From: Aquimarina mycalae
GTDB lineage: Bacteria; Bacteroidota; Bacteroidia; Flavobacteriales; Flavobacteriaceae
Assembly (NCBI RefSeq): GCF_029906345.1
Contig: NZ_JARYGY010000001.1
Coordinates: 408,851-472,850 of the forward strand
Direction of reading: 5' to 3'
DNA: 64,000 nt
Position 1 is the stretch's first letter, and each line of letters opens with the position of its first letter. The position numbers and the translations under genes are program-made. The notes beneath the pieces are model-generated. The model was not told the DNA's origin. It was given only the letters and a program-made list of their open reading frames with translations, and did not search any database. Shown here piece after piece: positions 52,715-62,987 of this stretch.

Positions 52715-53221
52715 CTACTCTGCATCTGATGTAACCGCTTGGAGCGTATTGATATCTCTATCAAATAAATAATGACCAGATTTATCATCTCCAATGATCT
52801 TTAATTTATCTAATAATGTTCTTGCTGTAGCTTCTTCTTCCAGTTGTTCTGAAACATACCATTGCATAAAATTATGTACATTATAATCTTTATGTTCTAA
52901 GCATTGAAAAATAACATTATTAATCTGAGCTGTAACAAATTCCTCACTTTCAAGAAATATCTCAAACAACTCTCTCAATGATTTAAAATCATCTCTAGGT
53001 TTATCAATTGCGGGAATTACAGCCTTTCCGTTTCTTTCATTAATAAACTTAACCAATTTGGTCATATGCACACGCTCTTCTTCTGATTGTGTGTAAAAAA
53101 ACTCGGCGATCCCATTATATCCATTTACATCAGCCCAACATGCCATCGAAAGGTATTCTGCGGATGCTTTGGCTTCATACTTTATTTGGTCATTTAAAGA
53201 TTTTTCTATCTCAGGTATCAT
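52715..53221 (-). CDS. Ferritin (non-heme, FtnA type)
   Basis: A 168-residue four-helix ferritin with ferroxidase ligands in AEYLSMACWADVNGYNGIA and EEERVHMTKLVKFIN, and LEEEATARTLLDKLKIIGDD near the C-terminus. Ferritins oxidise and store iron in a 24-mer shell. The small Cys/Lys-rich gene follows on the same strand, but the strong terminator between them argues against one transcript. Confidence 0.95.
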   Translation of the reverse strand: MIPEIEKSLNDQIKYEAKASAEYLSMACWADVNGYNGIAEFFYTQSEEERVHMTKLVKFINERNGKAVIPAIDKPRDDFKSLRELFEIFLESEEFVTAQINNVIFQCLEHKDYNVHNFMQWYVSEQLEEEATARTLLDKLKIIGDDKSGHYLFDRDINTLQAVTSDAE

Positions 53222-53366
53222 AACATTTTTAATTTCATTTCTATAAACTAAAGTACATAATTTAAAATAGTTTCAATAGTTTTTACAAGTGTTTTCAATT
53301 AATTTAAAATCAGACTATTTTAAACAATACTTTGTACTAAGATCTATCTAGTACAATGTTCTTACA

Positions 53367-53873
53367 TCAGATCCGCGTGTATTCGGAAATTACCGTAGCA
53401 TGTGCAGGAAACTCACTTGTCAAAATATGTTGTTCAGCTAATTCAAAATCTTCAAAATCGAAACCTGGCGATACCGTACAACCTACAAAAGAATACCCTT
53501 TCTCATCTTTCACACTAGATGCAAACCAACAACCTGCAGGAACAACTAATTGAGGTGATTCTCCTTTTTCCAGATTCATTCCGACTGCATGTCTTGTATA
53601 TATGCCATCTGGAGAAATTACATGAACATACAGTGAACTTCCTTCATAAAAATGCCAGATTTCGTCTTGTTTTATTCTATGGAAAGCTGAGAAATTCTCT
53701 GATGTAAGTAGAAAATAAATTGCTGTACAATAATTACGTTCTCCAGAGAAGTTTTCTTGTAAAGCATCTTTCGGAATGACACCATCGCTCCTATATGTTT
53801 CTTTATAAAAACCACCTTCTGGATGTGGTGACATTTTCAATTTTGTAACTATTTTTTGTACTTTCTTTTCCAT
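53367..53873 (-). CDS. DUF985 family cupin protein
   Basis: A 168-residue protein from the ATG at 53873 (MEKKVQKIVTKLKMSPHPEG). The longer reading from 53927 would run through the sucC terminator and is rejected. The DUF985 features are present: HPEGGFYKETYRS, AIYFLLTSENFSAFHRIKQD, EIWHFYEGSSLYVHVI and VPAGCWFASSV, giving metal-binding His residues of a cupin barrel. Function is not established; some relatives are annotated as ureidoglycolate- or sugar-related. Confidence 0.92.
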   Translation of the reverse strand: MEKKVQKIVTKLKMSPHPEGGFYKETYRSDGVIPKDALQENFSGERNYCTAIYFLLTSENFSAFHRIKQDEIWHFYEGSSLYVHVISPDGIYTRHAVGMNLEKGESPQLVVPAGCWFASSVKDEKGYSFVGCTVSPGFDFEDFELAEQHILTSEFPAHATVISEYTRI

Positions 53874-53889
53874 ATCACTAATCTTTAGA

Positions 53890-53925
53890 CAAAAAAAGAA
53901 GCGACCTATGGAATCAGGTCGCTTC
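53890..53925 (-). terminator. Terminator of sucC
   Basis: Arms GAAGCGACCT and AGGTCGCTTC (53899-53908, 53916-53925) are followed by a T7 run on the minus strand, 28 bases past the sucC stop. Confidence 0.85.
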
Positions 53926-53952
53926 AAAATACTTTATAAATTTATTTAGATA

Positions 53953-55146
53953 TTATGCTAATACTGCTTGCACTTTATCCGCAGCTTCCTGAAACTGTAC
54001 TGCACTTTGTACATCCAATCCACTATTATCTATTAAATCTTTTGCTATATCTGCATTCGTACCTTGTAAACGTACAATTATAGGCACGTTAATAGCATCA
54101 CCCATATTTTTATATGCATCTACTACACCTTGAGCAACTCGATCACAACGAACGATTCCTCCAAATATATTAATCAGTATCGCCTTAACATTAGGATCTT
54201 TCAGAATAATTCTGAACGCTTCTTCTACTCGTTTAGCATCTGCAGTTCCTCCAACATCAAGGAAATTAGCAGGTTCTCCACCAGCTTGCTTGATCAAATC
54301 CATAGTAGCCATTGCAAGACCAGCTCCATTTACCATACATCCAACATTACCGTCTAGATCAACATAATTAAGTCCTACTTCATTTGCTTCAACTTCAATT
54401 GGATTTTCTTCACGAATATCTCGCATATCCACATAGTTTTTATGACGGTATAATGCGTTATCATCTATCGTAACCTTGGCATCTACAGCCATAATTTTAT
54501 CATCACTAGTTTTTAAAACTGGATTGATTTCGAACAAAGAAGAATCTGATTTTACATATGCTGTATATAAAGCCATAACGAACTTAGTCATCTCCTTAAA
54601 AGCAGTACCACTCAATCCTAAATTAAACGCTACACGTCTAGCCTGAAATGGTAATAAACCTACAGCAGGATCTACTTCTTCTGTAAATATTAAGTGTGGT
54701 GTTTCTTCTGCAACAGTTTCAATATCCATACCTCCTTCTGTAGAGTACATAATCATATTACGTCCAGTAGTACGATTAAGCAACACAGACATATAAAATT
54801 CGTCTGGTTCACTATCTCCAGGATAATACACATCTTCTGCTACTAAAACCTGGTGTACTTTTTTTCCTTCTGCTGATGTCTGCGGAGTGATCAAATTCAT
54901 TCCGATGATTTGTCCTGCTATATCTTCAACCTCTTGAAGGTTTTTTGCAAGTTTTACTCCACCACCTTTTCCTCGACCACCTGCATGTACTTGTGCTTTG
55001 ATGACATGCCATCCAGTACCTGTCTCTGCAGTTAGTTGTTTTGCAGCAGCAACTGCTTCTTTAGCATTTTGTGCAACAATACCTCGCTGGATACGCACAC
55101 CAAAGCTGTTTAATATCTCTTTACCCTGATATTCGTGTAAGTTCAT
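53953..55146 (-). CDS. sucC: Succinyl-CoA synthetase (ADP-forming) beta subunit
   Basis: From the ATG at 55146 (MNLHEYQGKEILNSFGVRIQ) it has 397 residues, the usual length; an upstream in-frame start at 55239 adds 31 unsupported residues. ATP-grasp features include VKAQVHAGGRGKGGGVKLAK, the nucleotide region LFEINPVLKT, and the C-terminal ligase domain with LDVGGTADAKRVEEAF and NIFGGIVRCDRVA. It makes ATP from succinyl-CoA in the TCA cycle with SucD, which is not in this window. Confidence 0.97.
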   Translation of the reverse strand: MNLHEYQGKEILNSFGVRIQRGIVAQNAKEAVAAAKQLTAETGTGWHVIKAQVHAGGRGKGGGVKLAKNLQEVEDIAGQIIGMNLITPQTSAEGKKVHQVLVAEDVYYPGDSEPDEFYMSVLLNRTTGRNMIMYSTEGGMDIETVAEETPHLIFTEEVDPAVGLLPFQARRVAFNLGLSGTAFKEMTKFVMALYTAYVKSDSSLFEINPVLKTSDDKIMAVDAKVTIDDNALYRHKNYVDMRDIREENPIEVEANEVGLNYVDLDGNVGCMVNGAGLAMATMDLIKQAGGEPANFLDVGGTADAKRVEEAFRIILKDPNVKAILINIFGGIVRCDRVAQGVVDAYKNMGDAINVPIIVRLQGTNADIAKDLIDNSGLDVQSAVQFQEAADKVQAVLA

Positions 55147-55302
55147 AGTCTTATTTTTTGCCTTTTGAATAGGAGTCCCAAAAATAGGAAAAGTGAAGTT
55201 ACTGTGCCAATCTTTTATGGTAAAAAAAATACTATTCAAATAGCCGTTAAATTATCTAAATAACAGCCCTGTAAAATATCCGAAAAACTAATAATTAGTC
55301 CT

Positions 55303-55938
55303 TTACATTTTAAAATCCTCAAAATCCAAAGGGTCAAAGTTTTTAAAATGCCCGTTCATTTTAATAACCTCTTTAGCACGATTCATTTCTCTGACAACAG
55401 GAATTGTAATTTTAAGATGACCGATAAGATAATTAAGCCGTTCTAATTCGCTTCTTAATTTAAGCAAATGATATTCCTGATGAAGTGCCAATCCTACCTT
55501 ATGCGCAACCTGATAACTTATAAATGGAATGTCAAAAATCGGTGGTTTATCAATGGTTAATTCAATATATAAAATTGCAATATTCTTTAATAACTCTTCC
55601 TGAAGTTCTTCTACTCCATTTTCGGTATCTTCGAGATATTCAACCTCTCCTCCTGCATAAAGTTTTCCTGGAAGTTCCTGCTGAAAGCTTTTAATTCTAA
55701 ATACTCTTTTTCCAATGCAAACAACATCACTTTCGCCATCTGGATACCGTTTTTTTACTTTTTGTAAGGTAACTTCGGTACCATAATCCAATTTTTTATC
55801 TATATAAGTAGGCACACCAAACGAGATTCCATCGTTTTCACAATCCGTAATCAACTGCTGGTATCTCTTTTCAAAGATATGCAAAGGTAATCGCTCACCA
55901 GGATATACTACTAATGGTAAGGGAAAGAGTGCTAACAT
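55303..55938 (-). CDS. LON substrate-binding-domain protein
   Basis: A 211-residue protein consisting of the N-terminal (LAN) domain of Lon without its ATPase: ALFPLPLVVYPGERLPLHIF then EKRYQQLITDCENDGISFGV. Stand-alone LON-domain proteins are thought to bind substrates or partner proteins; the role here is unknown. It is encoded alone, 64 bases after the presumed sucC start region. Confidence 0.92.
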   Translation of the reverse strand: MLALFPLPLVVYPGERLPLHIFEKRYQQLITDCENDGISFGVPTYIDKKLDYGTEVTLQKVKKRYPDGESDVVCIGKRVFRIKSFQQELPGKLYAGGEVEYLEDTENGVEELQEELLKNIAILYIELTIDKPPIFDIPFISYQVAHKVGLALHQEYHLLKLRSELERLNYLIGHLKITIPVVREMNRAKEVIKMNGHFKNFDPLDFEDFKM

Positions 55939-56120
55939 TTTTTATTTTAAAAATACTAAATATAATGACGACTATCTGTATCATCACAGTTCAAAAAAAG
56001 AAAATTAGTTATTTGAGGCTTATTTTTTTTAGGTTTACATAATTTTATACTAATTACGCGGCGCTTAGATGTAATCAACCGTAAAAAATGGTAATTTCGT
56101 AAGCTTAATTTTAGTTAAAA

Positions 56121-57353
56121 ATGGAAAACGCAAATTTATTAGCAATCGCAAAAGAGTTTGGGAGTCCAGTATATGTGTATGACTCCTCAAAAATTGTTTC
56201 ACAGTATGAACGTTTAACTAACGCTTTTAAACAGGTAAAACAAGTAAAACTTAACTATGCAGTCAAGGCATTGTCTAATCTTGCAATTCTAAAACTAATG
56301 AATTCATTAGGAGCTGGATTAGACACTGTATCGATACAAGAGGTAGAACTAGGATTATTGGCTGGTGTGAAGCCAGAAAACATAATTTTTACACCTAATG
56401 GAGTTTCTTTAGAAGAAATCGAACAGGTTTCAGAAAAGGGAGTACAAATAAATATCGACAACCTTTCTATTCTAGAACAATTTGGAACAAAACATCCTAA
56501 TATCCCTGTCTGTATAAGGATCAACCCGCACGTAATGGCTGGAGGAAATAGTAAAATTTCTGTAGGTCATATTGATAGTAAATTTGGTATTTCTATTCAT
56601 CAAATACCGCATATCCTGCGAATTGTAGAAAATACTGGAATGAACATCAATGGTATTCATATGCATACGGGTAGTGATATTTTAGATATTGATGTGTTTT
56701 TATATGCGAGTGAAATATTATTCGAAACTGCGAAAAATTTTAAAAATTTAGATTTTATAGATTTCGGAAGTGGTTTTAAGGTTCCATATAAAGAGGGAGA
56801 TATCGAAACCAATATAGAAGAGTTTGGTAAAAAGCTTACCAAACGTTTTAATACTTTTTGCAAAGAATATGGTAAAGAACTAACGCTTGGTTTTGAGCCA
56901 GGAAAATTCTTAGTCAGTGAAGCTGGTTATTTTCTAGCAAAAGTTAATGTAGTAAAACAAACTACCTCTACTGTTTTTGCAGGAATTGATAGTGGTTTTA
57001 ATCATTTGATAAGACCTATGTTTTATAATTCTCATCATGAAATTGTAAATATCTCTAATCCAAAAGGAAGAGAACGTTTTTATTCTATCGTTGGATATAT
57101 CTGTGAAACGGATACGTTTGCTACAAATAGAAGAATTTTAGAAATTACTGAAGGAGATATTATAGCGTTTAAAAATGCTGGTGCCTATTGTTATTCTATG
57201 GCTAGTAATTATAATTCTCGTTTCCGTCCAGCAGAAGTGCTTTGGCATAACAATAAAGCACATCTAATTCGTAAACGTGAAACTATGGAAGATATCACCA
57301 AAAATCAGATTGACGTGGATATATTTACTGAAATTCCAGTTTCTATCTCTTAA
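56121..57353 (+). CDS. lysA: Diaminopimelate decarboxylase
   Basis: A 410-residue PLP enzyme that converts meso-diaminopimelate to lysine. The PLP-binding Lys is in NYAVKALSN, followed by GLDTVSIQEVELGL, the HMHTGSDI loop with His, the SGFKVPYKEGD and FEPGKFLVSEAGY loops, and the substrate-side CETDTFA and AGAYCYSMASNYNSR segments. It stands alone on the plus strand with a strong terminator. Confidence 0.97.
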   Translation: MENANLLAIAKEFGSPVYVYDSSKIVSQYERLTNAFKQVKQVKLNYAVKALSNLAILKLMNSLGAGLDTVSIQEVELGLLAGVKPENIIFTPNGVSLEEIEQVSEKGVQINIDNLSILEQFGTKHPNIPVCIRINPHVMAGGNSKISVGHIDSKFGISIHQIPHILRIVENTGMNINGIHMHTGSDILDIDVFLYASEILFETAKNFKNLDFIDFGSGFKVPYKEGDIETNIEEFGKKLTKRFNTFCKEYGKELTLGFEPGKFLVSEAGYFLAKVNVVKQTTSTVFAGIDSGFNHLIRPMFYNSHHEIVNISNPKGRERFYSIVGYICETDTFATNRRILEITEGDIIAFKNAGAYCYSMASNYNSRFRPAEVLWHNNKAHLIRKRETMEDITKNQIDVDIFTEIPVSIS

Positions 57354-57379
57354 AAAAACTTAAAGTTCAATATTTTACG

Positions 57380-57415
57380 AATGCGTTAGAATTCTTTCTA
57401 ACGCATTTTTTTTAT
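57380..57415 (+). terminator. Terminator of lysA
   Basis: Arms ATGCGTTAGA (57381-57390) and TCTAACGCAT (57397-57406) are followed by a T8 run, 27 bases past the lysA stop. Confidence 0.88.
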
Positions 57416-57451
57416 TTTTAATATACTCTTGAACTTTTAAAACTTCTACTC

Positions 57452-57964
57452 ATGGAAAAATTACAATGGAATTCCTTTACAAAGAAAATATACATCCACA
57501 CTTCATCTGAGAAATTATATAATCTATGGGCCACACAACAAGGAATCACTTCTTGGTTTCTTAAAGAGGCGGATTATGTATACGCAACTGATAAAAAAAG
57601 AAAGAACAATGAACACATTCAAAAAGGAGATGTATACACTTGGCAATGGCATAATTGGGATGAAAAAGAAAAAGGAAAAGTCCTTGAAGCTAATGGACGT
57701 GATTACATTGAAATGGAATTTGGTGGTTGTAAAGTTTCAATTAAACTAGAAGAGAAACAAGATATTACCATCGTAATATTAACTCAATTTGAAATTCCTG
57801 AAGACGATGATAGTAAACTAAAATTACATTATGGTTGTAGTAATGGATGGACGTTTTGGCTCACAAATTTAAAAGCCTTTATCGAGCATGGAATCTTATT
57901 AAATGAAAAAGAAATTGACTTAAGAGGAAACGAACTTGCAGGGTATCAATTTGTAAATATGTAA
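57452..57964 (+). CDS. SRPBCC family protein (AHSA1/Cyclase type)
   Basis: A 170-residue protein with SRPBCC features: FTKKIYIHTSSEKLYNLWAT, GITSWFLKEADYVY, VYTWQWHNWDEKEKGKVLEA and a long C-terminal helix after GCSNGWTFWLTNLKAFIEHG. Trp-rich pocket residues suggest a hydrophobic ligand. Its function is unknown. Confidence 0.85.
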   Translation: MEKLQWNSFTKKIYIHTSSEKLYNLWATQQGITSWFLKEADYVYATDKKRKNNEHIQKGDVYTWQWHNWDEKEKGKVLEANGRDYIEMEFGGCKVSIKLEEKQDITIVILTQFEIPEDDDSKLKLHYGCSNGWTFWLTNLKAFIEHGILLNEKEIDLRGNELAGYQFVNM

Positions 57965-57966
57965 AA

Positions 57967-58191
57967 TTATAATTTTCGAATATTTCTAATTAAATACTCA
58001 AGACCATTTAACTTTAACTCGTACACTGTTTGCAATTGTTGTCCAAGAGTACCTTTAGGGAATCCTTTATTATGATACCAAACAATATAATATTCTGGTA
58101 AGTCTATTAGATATCTGTCTTTATATTTACCAAAAGGCATTTTGGTATTTGCAAGTTTAATCAAGAAATCCTTTTGGGGTTGTAATTGCAT
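57967..58191 (-). CDS. DUF3820 family protein
   Basis: A 74-residue protein matching DUF3820: TKMPFGKYKDRYLIDLPEYY, then KGFPKGTLGQQLQTVYELKL and a GLEYLIRNIR end. The core resembles a small nucleic-acid-related domain but the family has no known function. It follows the DUF922 gene by 17 bases on the same strand. Confidence 0.9.
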   Translation of the reverse strand: MQLQPQKDFLIKLANTKMPFGKYKDRYLIDLPEYYIVWYHNKGFPKGTLGQQLQTVYELKLNGLEYLIRNIRKL

Positions 58192-58208
58192 AAAAAAACG
58201 GTATACGT

Positions 58209-58748
58209 TTATTTGGCATAGTCTCTATAATACCACATCAAATTCTTAACTTTTTTCTCCCATTTTTTCTGACTTCCTTTATTTTTAGAATGATCAGTTT
58301 CTATATCGTACTGTTCTTGCATATTAATTCTCATACGCTCTACTCTCTTGTACAATTTATTGAGATCTTTACGGACATTCTTAGCAGGTATGGGTTTATA
58401 CTCTTTAAGTTTTTTGCGCATGATTCTAGCGTGCAATTCTGAAATATCAAAATGCAGCTGTTCATGTAGTAGTAAATATTTGGTAGATTGTCCTTTTTTG
58501 ACCCATGACAATGATGGATAACAAAAGCTATCTACTTCATATTTTAATTCAATTCTTCCGTAATCTTTGCTTATAGACCATTGATAAGTTATACCTGTAT
58601 TGACGCTAGCGTCAAAATTACTGTTCGATTTAGGTTCCCCTCTAAAATCCGACCAATCTAACTTACTCTTTTCTGCATAAGAAAAACGCTCTACATACCC
58701 ATGATTAGCAAAAACTAAAACTAAGAGAATAGTAAAAAATTTACCCAT
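58209..58748 (-). CDS. DUF922 family secreted Zn-protease-like protein
   Basis: A 179-residue exported protein (short signal peptide ending FANHGY). The LDWSDFRGEP opening and LLLHEQLHFDISELHARIMR with an HExxH-like HEQLH motif match DUF922, a putative metalloprotease family. A basic, Trp-rich C-terminus follows. The substrate is unknown. A short leader of overlapping tiny frames precedes it. Confidence 0.88.
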   Translation of the reverse strand: MGKFFTILLVLVFANHGYVERFSYAEKSKLDWSDFRGEPKSNSNFDASVNTGITYQWSISKDYGRIELKYEVDSFCYPSLSWVKKGQSTKYLLLHEQLHFDISELHARIMRKKLKEYKPIPAKNVRKDLNKLYKRVERMRINMQEQYDIETDHSKNKGSQKKWEKKVKNLMWYYRDYAK

Positions 58749-59096
58749 AATTGCAATAATTATGCCCGGCTAAAAGTTGTTTATTTTGTATTTTGGATGC
58801 ATTACTCAATACGGGGCGAGTATCGATAATCGCTACCAAAATATGCTTATTCATAACTAGACATATAATTTAATATCTAGTGCAACAGCAACATCATTTT
58901 CAACATTAAATGACTCATCGCTATCATTATCAAATTGTATATCAATTTTCATACCACGACTTTAAAATAAGTCAATAGTGCAAATAAACTGAAAAATATT
59001 CCTACAATACTAATGAAAACAAAACAATTCAGATTCTAAAAATAAAAAAAAACATATTAAAATCCGCTGTAATATTAATTATTGATTAAATAATTT
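58749..59096. other. Intergenic region, 348 bases
   Basis: On the minus strand two tiny frames (58952-58857, 31 residues, and one of 37 residues that runs into the DUF922 start) are visible but lack support. No RNA gene or repeat is seen. Confidence 0.3.
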
Positions 59097-61265
59097 TTAT
59101 TCTATTACAGTAAGCTTTAGGTCATCATCAAATTTAATGATATAAGAGGCTTTATTATAATAACCTCCTAAAAGTTTTTTAGCGTAATTAAATTTGTTTT
59201 CCACGTATTCCGTTGTTCCTTCAAAAGTTGCAGCATGGTACAAGTCATCTGCTGTACCAAGTCTCATCAAAATATCATAAGTAATATCAAAACCTCTAAC
59301 TGCGTAGGTACTTGGAATAGTGCCATATTCCTTTTTATACCTTTTAACAAAGGGAGTCATATTATTCTCATCATAATTATCATATTCCTTACCTATAGAA
59401 GGATAATGTAAATGCAAATTTGATAAATATTCATTCTTAATATTATCATCATCAAATGCATCATCCTTATCTGTTGTAAACAAAGTAATCTGATGACTTT
59501 CTGCTTTTGCATTAAGTAATGGTGTTACATTACTTATTAATGCAACATCATCAGATTCTAGAAAAACCCAATTAGGTTTATCTTTTGCTAAAACTTTATT
59601 TAAATGCACTTCGTATAAATAATTACCTTCTTCCAATCTTGGTATTTTAGCATTTGGAAATTTAGCAATTAACTTATTCTTTATTTCTTCGTGTTTCTTT
59701 TTCCCTTGCTGCACAATAATAATGATATTCTTATCTGTAGAATCATTAGCTACATAATTTATCAATTTATCCTGAAGCATTACATCTGTCGGTATAGTTT
59801 GAAAAAAATTACTATATAATTTAGATTCTTTATTTGACAAAGGAGAAAGCACTGGTGTTTCATACTTTTTAAGCTCTGCAGCGGCAGCCTCTACATTACT
59901 TTGATAAAGAGGTCCTATAACAACATCCATTTCATCAAAATTATTTTGATTGATAAGCTGTTTTATATAATTGGCATTATTATTTTTTTGTGTATCAAAC
60001 ACAGATAAATCAATACTTACTCCTCTGGTTTTAGCAGAATCTACAGCCATCTGAACACCTTTATAAAAATCCAAAGCAACTCTTATTCCTCGCGCTTTTC
60101 TACTCTTAATATATTCCTCTGTTTCTTGTCGTGAGTCTGGATTTAATGTATCTAACCCAAAAGGAAGCATTATTGCTAGTTTCTTCGTTTTGAAATTAGA
60201 CAACATATTATCAAGTTTCACATATTTACTCTCTGGAAAATTAATCGCCAAAGAATCAATAGCTTCTGTTTTAGGAAGCGTAATCACCATACCAGCCTTA
60301 AGTCCTTCTCTTAAATATGGGTTCATTTTAAACAAAGAATCAGACGATATTTCTGTTCGCTTAAGAATACTGTATATAGTCTCTTTTGGCTGTACTTCGT
60401 ACAATTCAAATTCTGGTTCTATAATTTCTTCGAGAGGAACAAAAATGGTTGTAGGTACAATTATTTCCATACCAATCGGAAAATTAGGATCCATATTCGG
60501 ATTTAACTGATCCAATTCACCTACTGTAATTCCATGCCTCCTTGAAATACTATATTTAGTTTCTTTAGGCTTAACAATATACTTCGTTGTGGTAGAGATT
60601 CTGCCTCCAAGAGTATCTACAGGAACAATAGTTTCTGTTTCCTCAACCGCTACTTCTTCAAATACAGGAATTCTAATTCTATCACGTTTCCTAATTTCTT
60701 CAGAGTACAATCTTTTATTATGTTTCTTTATATCATCAACAGTAATATCGTATTTCTGAGCAATACCATATAACGTTTCTTTTCGTTTTACTTTGTGTGT
60801 TTTAAAACGAACAATTTTGCGAATCTCTTCTAATGGCTTTATACTATCCAATATCGGGTCACTCACATTTTCTGTTGGGGTATTTGCAGTATCACTTTTT
60901 TCTATTTGAGCAACACGTAGTATTTGACCAAGATTAATACCATTAACAGCTTCGGGATTTAGAATATATATTGCTTCTGGAGTAGTATTATACTTTTTAG
61001 AAATATTATATACTGTATCACCTTCTTCTACGACATGAGTTTGGAATTCCTGATCATCAATTACTGGAATAGCAAGAATTTGTCCTTCTTGTATACCTTC
61101 TTTGGCGTTAGGATTTATTTTATAAATTGCTTCTGGAGTGGTATTATAGCGTTTAGCAATTCTATACACATTTTCTCCTTTAGCAACCTTATGACTTTTA
61201 TACTGCTGAGCAAAACCAATACTGGTAATGAAAAGCACAAAAAAGAACAACAATACTTTTTTCAT
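59097..61265 (-). CDS. LysM-repeat protein with periplasmic-binding-protein-like domain
   Basis: From the ATG at 61265 (MKKVLLFFFVLFITSIGFAQ) it has 722 residues with a signal peptide; a start at 61319 would precede it. Five LysM modules follow between about 23 and 340 (THKVKRKETLYGIAQKYDIT, YIVKPKETKYSISRRHGITV and others), then a type 1 periplasmic-binding-protein-like domain of about 350 residues (KTKKLAIMLPFGLDTLN, DFYKGVQMAVDSAK, DVVIGPLYQSNVEAA, YAVRGFDITYDIL). The LysM part should bind peptidoglycan. The fusion resembles LpoA-like or amino-acid receptor arrangements. It lies 55 bases after guaA, possibly in one transcript. Confidence 0.9.
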   Translation of the reverse strand: MKKVLLFFFVLFITSIGFAQQYKSHKVAKGENVYRIAKRYNTTPEAIYKINPNAKEGIQEGQILAIPVIDDQEFQTHVVEEGDTVYNISKKYNTTPEAIYILNPEAVNGINLGQILRVAQIEKSDTANTPTENVSDPILDSIKPLEEIRKIVRFKTHKVKRKETLYGIAQKYDITVDDIKKHNKRLYSEEIRKRDRIRIPVFEEVAVEETETIVPVDTLGGRISTTTKYIVKPKETKYSISRRHGITVGELDQLNPNMDPNFPIGMEIIVPTTIFVPLEEIIEPEFELYEVQPKETIYSILKRTEISSDSLFKMNPYLREGLKAGMVITLPKTEAIDSLAINFPESKYVKLDNMLSNFKTKKLAIMLPFGLDTLNPDSRQETEEYIKSRKARGIRVALDFYKGVQMAVDSAKTRGVSIDLSVFDTQKNNNANYIKQLINQNNFDEMDVVIGPLYQSNVEAAAAELKKYETPVLSPLSNKESKLYSNFFQTIPTDVMLQDKLINYVANDSTDKNIIIIVQQGKKKHEEIKNKLIAKFPNAKIPRLEEGNYLYEVHLNKVLAKDKPNWVFLESDDVALISNVTPLLNAKAESHQITLFTTDKDDAFDDDNIKNEYLSNLHLHYPSIGKEYDNYDENNMTPFVKRYKKEYGTIPSTYAVRGFDITYDILMRLGTADDLYHAATFEGTTEYVENKFNYAKKLLGGYYNKASYIIKFDDDLKLTVIE

Positions 61266-61320
61266 TCGTTTAAATTTTAATAGATCTATTATAAAAACAG
61301 AGCTGTTAGGTCTTAGCAAA

Positions 61321-62853
61321 TTATTCCCACTCGATAGTTGCAGGCGGTTTAGAACTTATGTCATACACTACTCTATTAACGCCTTTTACCTTATTTATTA
61401 TTTCATTCGAGGTTTTTTGTAAGAATTCATAAGGAAGATTTACCCAATCTGCTGTCATTCCATCTGTACTTTCTACAGCTCTTAACGCTACACACTTCTC
61501 ATAGGTTCTCTCATCCCCCATTACTCCTACACTTTGCACTGGCAATAAAATTGCTCCTGCTTGCCATACTTTATTATAAAGATCATTTTCCTTTAATCCA
61601 TTAATAAATATAGCGTCAACTTCTTGCAAAATACTAACTTTTTCTGAAGTTATATCTCCTAATATACGAATTGCAAGTCCAGGCCCTGGAAAAGGATGTC
61701 TTCCTAGCAATTCTGGATCGATCCCCATAGATGCACCAACTCTTCTTACTTCGTCTTTAAACAACATTTTTAATGGTTCCACCACATTTAATTTCATAAA
61801 ATCAGGTAATCCTCCAACATTATGATGTGATTTAATGGTAGCTGATGGACCACCATTAACAGATACTGATTCAATCACATCTGGATATATAGTACCTTGA
61901 GCTAACCATTTGGCATCTTCTATTTGATTAGCTTCATCATCAAATACCTCAATAAATACTCGTCCTATTATTTTACGTTTCCCTTCTGGATCACTTTCTC
62001 CTGCAAGCGCATCCAAAAAGCGTGCCGAAGCATCAACTCCTTTTACATTAAGTCCCATTCCTTCGTACTGATTTAGTACTGAAGAAAACTCATTTTTACG
62101 AAGTAATCCGTTGTTCACAAAAATACAGTGTAGATTACTTCCAATTGCTTTATGAAGTAAAACTGCAGCTACAGTAGAATCTACTCCTCCACTCAATCCA
62201 AGTACAACTTTATCATTTCCTATTTTCTCCTTTAACTCTGCAACTGTAGTATCCACAAATGAGTTCGGTGTCCAATCAGGTTCGATACCAGCAATATTAA
62301 TTAGAAAATTATCTAATAATTGTTTCCCATCTGTAGAATGGTATACTTCTGGATGAAATTGGATTGCGTAGGTATCTTCATTCTCAATCTTATATGCTGC
62401 ATTAGCTACATCACCTGTACTTGCCAATAACACACCTCCTTCTGGCAATGTTTTTATAGTATCACTATGACTCATCCATACCTGTGAACCTACAGATATC
62501 TTTTTAAAAAATTGTTCATCTGATTTTATAAAAGAAAGATTTGCTCTTCCATACTCTCTAGTATTAGATGGCGCAACTTCTCCTCCACTAAAATGTGCTA
62601 AATACTGAGCCCCATAACACACCGCCAATAATGGTTTTTCACCTCTGATTTCTGATAAATCTGGATGTGGTGCATCTTCACCTCTTACAGAGAATGGAGA
62701 GCCTGATAATACAACTGCTTTAAAATCTGATAAATTACCTGGTAATTTATTGAAAGGATGGATTTCACAATAAATATTTAACTCTCTTACTCTTCTTGCA
62801 ATTAGTTGAGTATACTGTGATCCAAAATCTAAAATGAGTACGTTATTTTGCAT
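61321..62853 (-). CDS. guaA: GMP synthase (glutamine-hydrolysing)
   Basis: From the ATG at 62853 ([20 protein letters not shown]) it has 510 residues; a TTG two codons upstream is less likely. Domains in order: class I glutamine amidotransferase with nucleophile Cys in [12 protein letters not shown] and His in FHPEVYHS, the ATP-pyrophosphatase P-loop GLSGGVDST, and the C-terminal dimer domain ending [18 protein letters not shown]. It completes GMP synthesis from XMP made by GuaB. Confidence 0.97.
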   Translation of the reverse strand: MQNNVLILDFGSQYTQLIARRVRELNIYCEIHPFNKLPGNLSDFKAVVLSGSPFSVRGEDAPHPDLSEIRGEKPLLAVCYGAQYLAHFSGGEVAPSNTREYGRANLSFIKSDEQFFKKISVGSQVWMSHSDTIKTLPEGGVLLASTGDVANAAYKIENEDTYAIQFHPEVYHSTDGKQLLDNFLINIAGIEPDWTPNSFVDTTVAELKEKIGNDKVVLGLSGGVDSTVAAVLLHKAIGSNLHCIFVNNGLLRKNEFSSVLNQYEGMGLNVKGVDASARFLDALAGESDPEGKRKIIGRVFIEVFDDEANQIEDAKWLAQGTIYPDVIESVSVNGGPSATIKSHHNVGGLPDFMKLNVVEPLKMLFKDEVRRVGASMGIDPELLGRHPFPGPGLAIRILGDITSEKVSILQEVDAIFINGLKENDLYNKVWQAGAILLPVQSVGVMGDERTYEKCVALRAVESTDGMTADWVNLPYEFLQKTSNEIINKVKGVNRVVYDISSKPPATIEWE

Positions 62854-62987
62854 AGGCAAAAATAAAATTAAATTACAACCTCTGAAATCCTTACTGATAT
62901 AATTTTCAACTTAGTTGATTATTTTACAAACACCCTGTCAATTGTCCTAAAAAATAACGACTTACTTAGTATATTTAAAGAAAAACT

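Noticed and set aside
53874..53927. Longer start for the DUF985 gene
   Set aside because: The added 18 codons run across the sucC terminator hairpin and lie outside the conserved domain.
58857..58952. 31-residue frame and a second 37-residue frame upstream of the DUF922 gene
   Set aside because: Very short, no terminator or family match, and the second overlaps the real start of the DUF922 gene.
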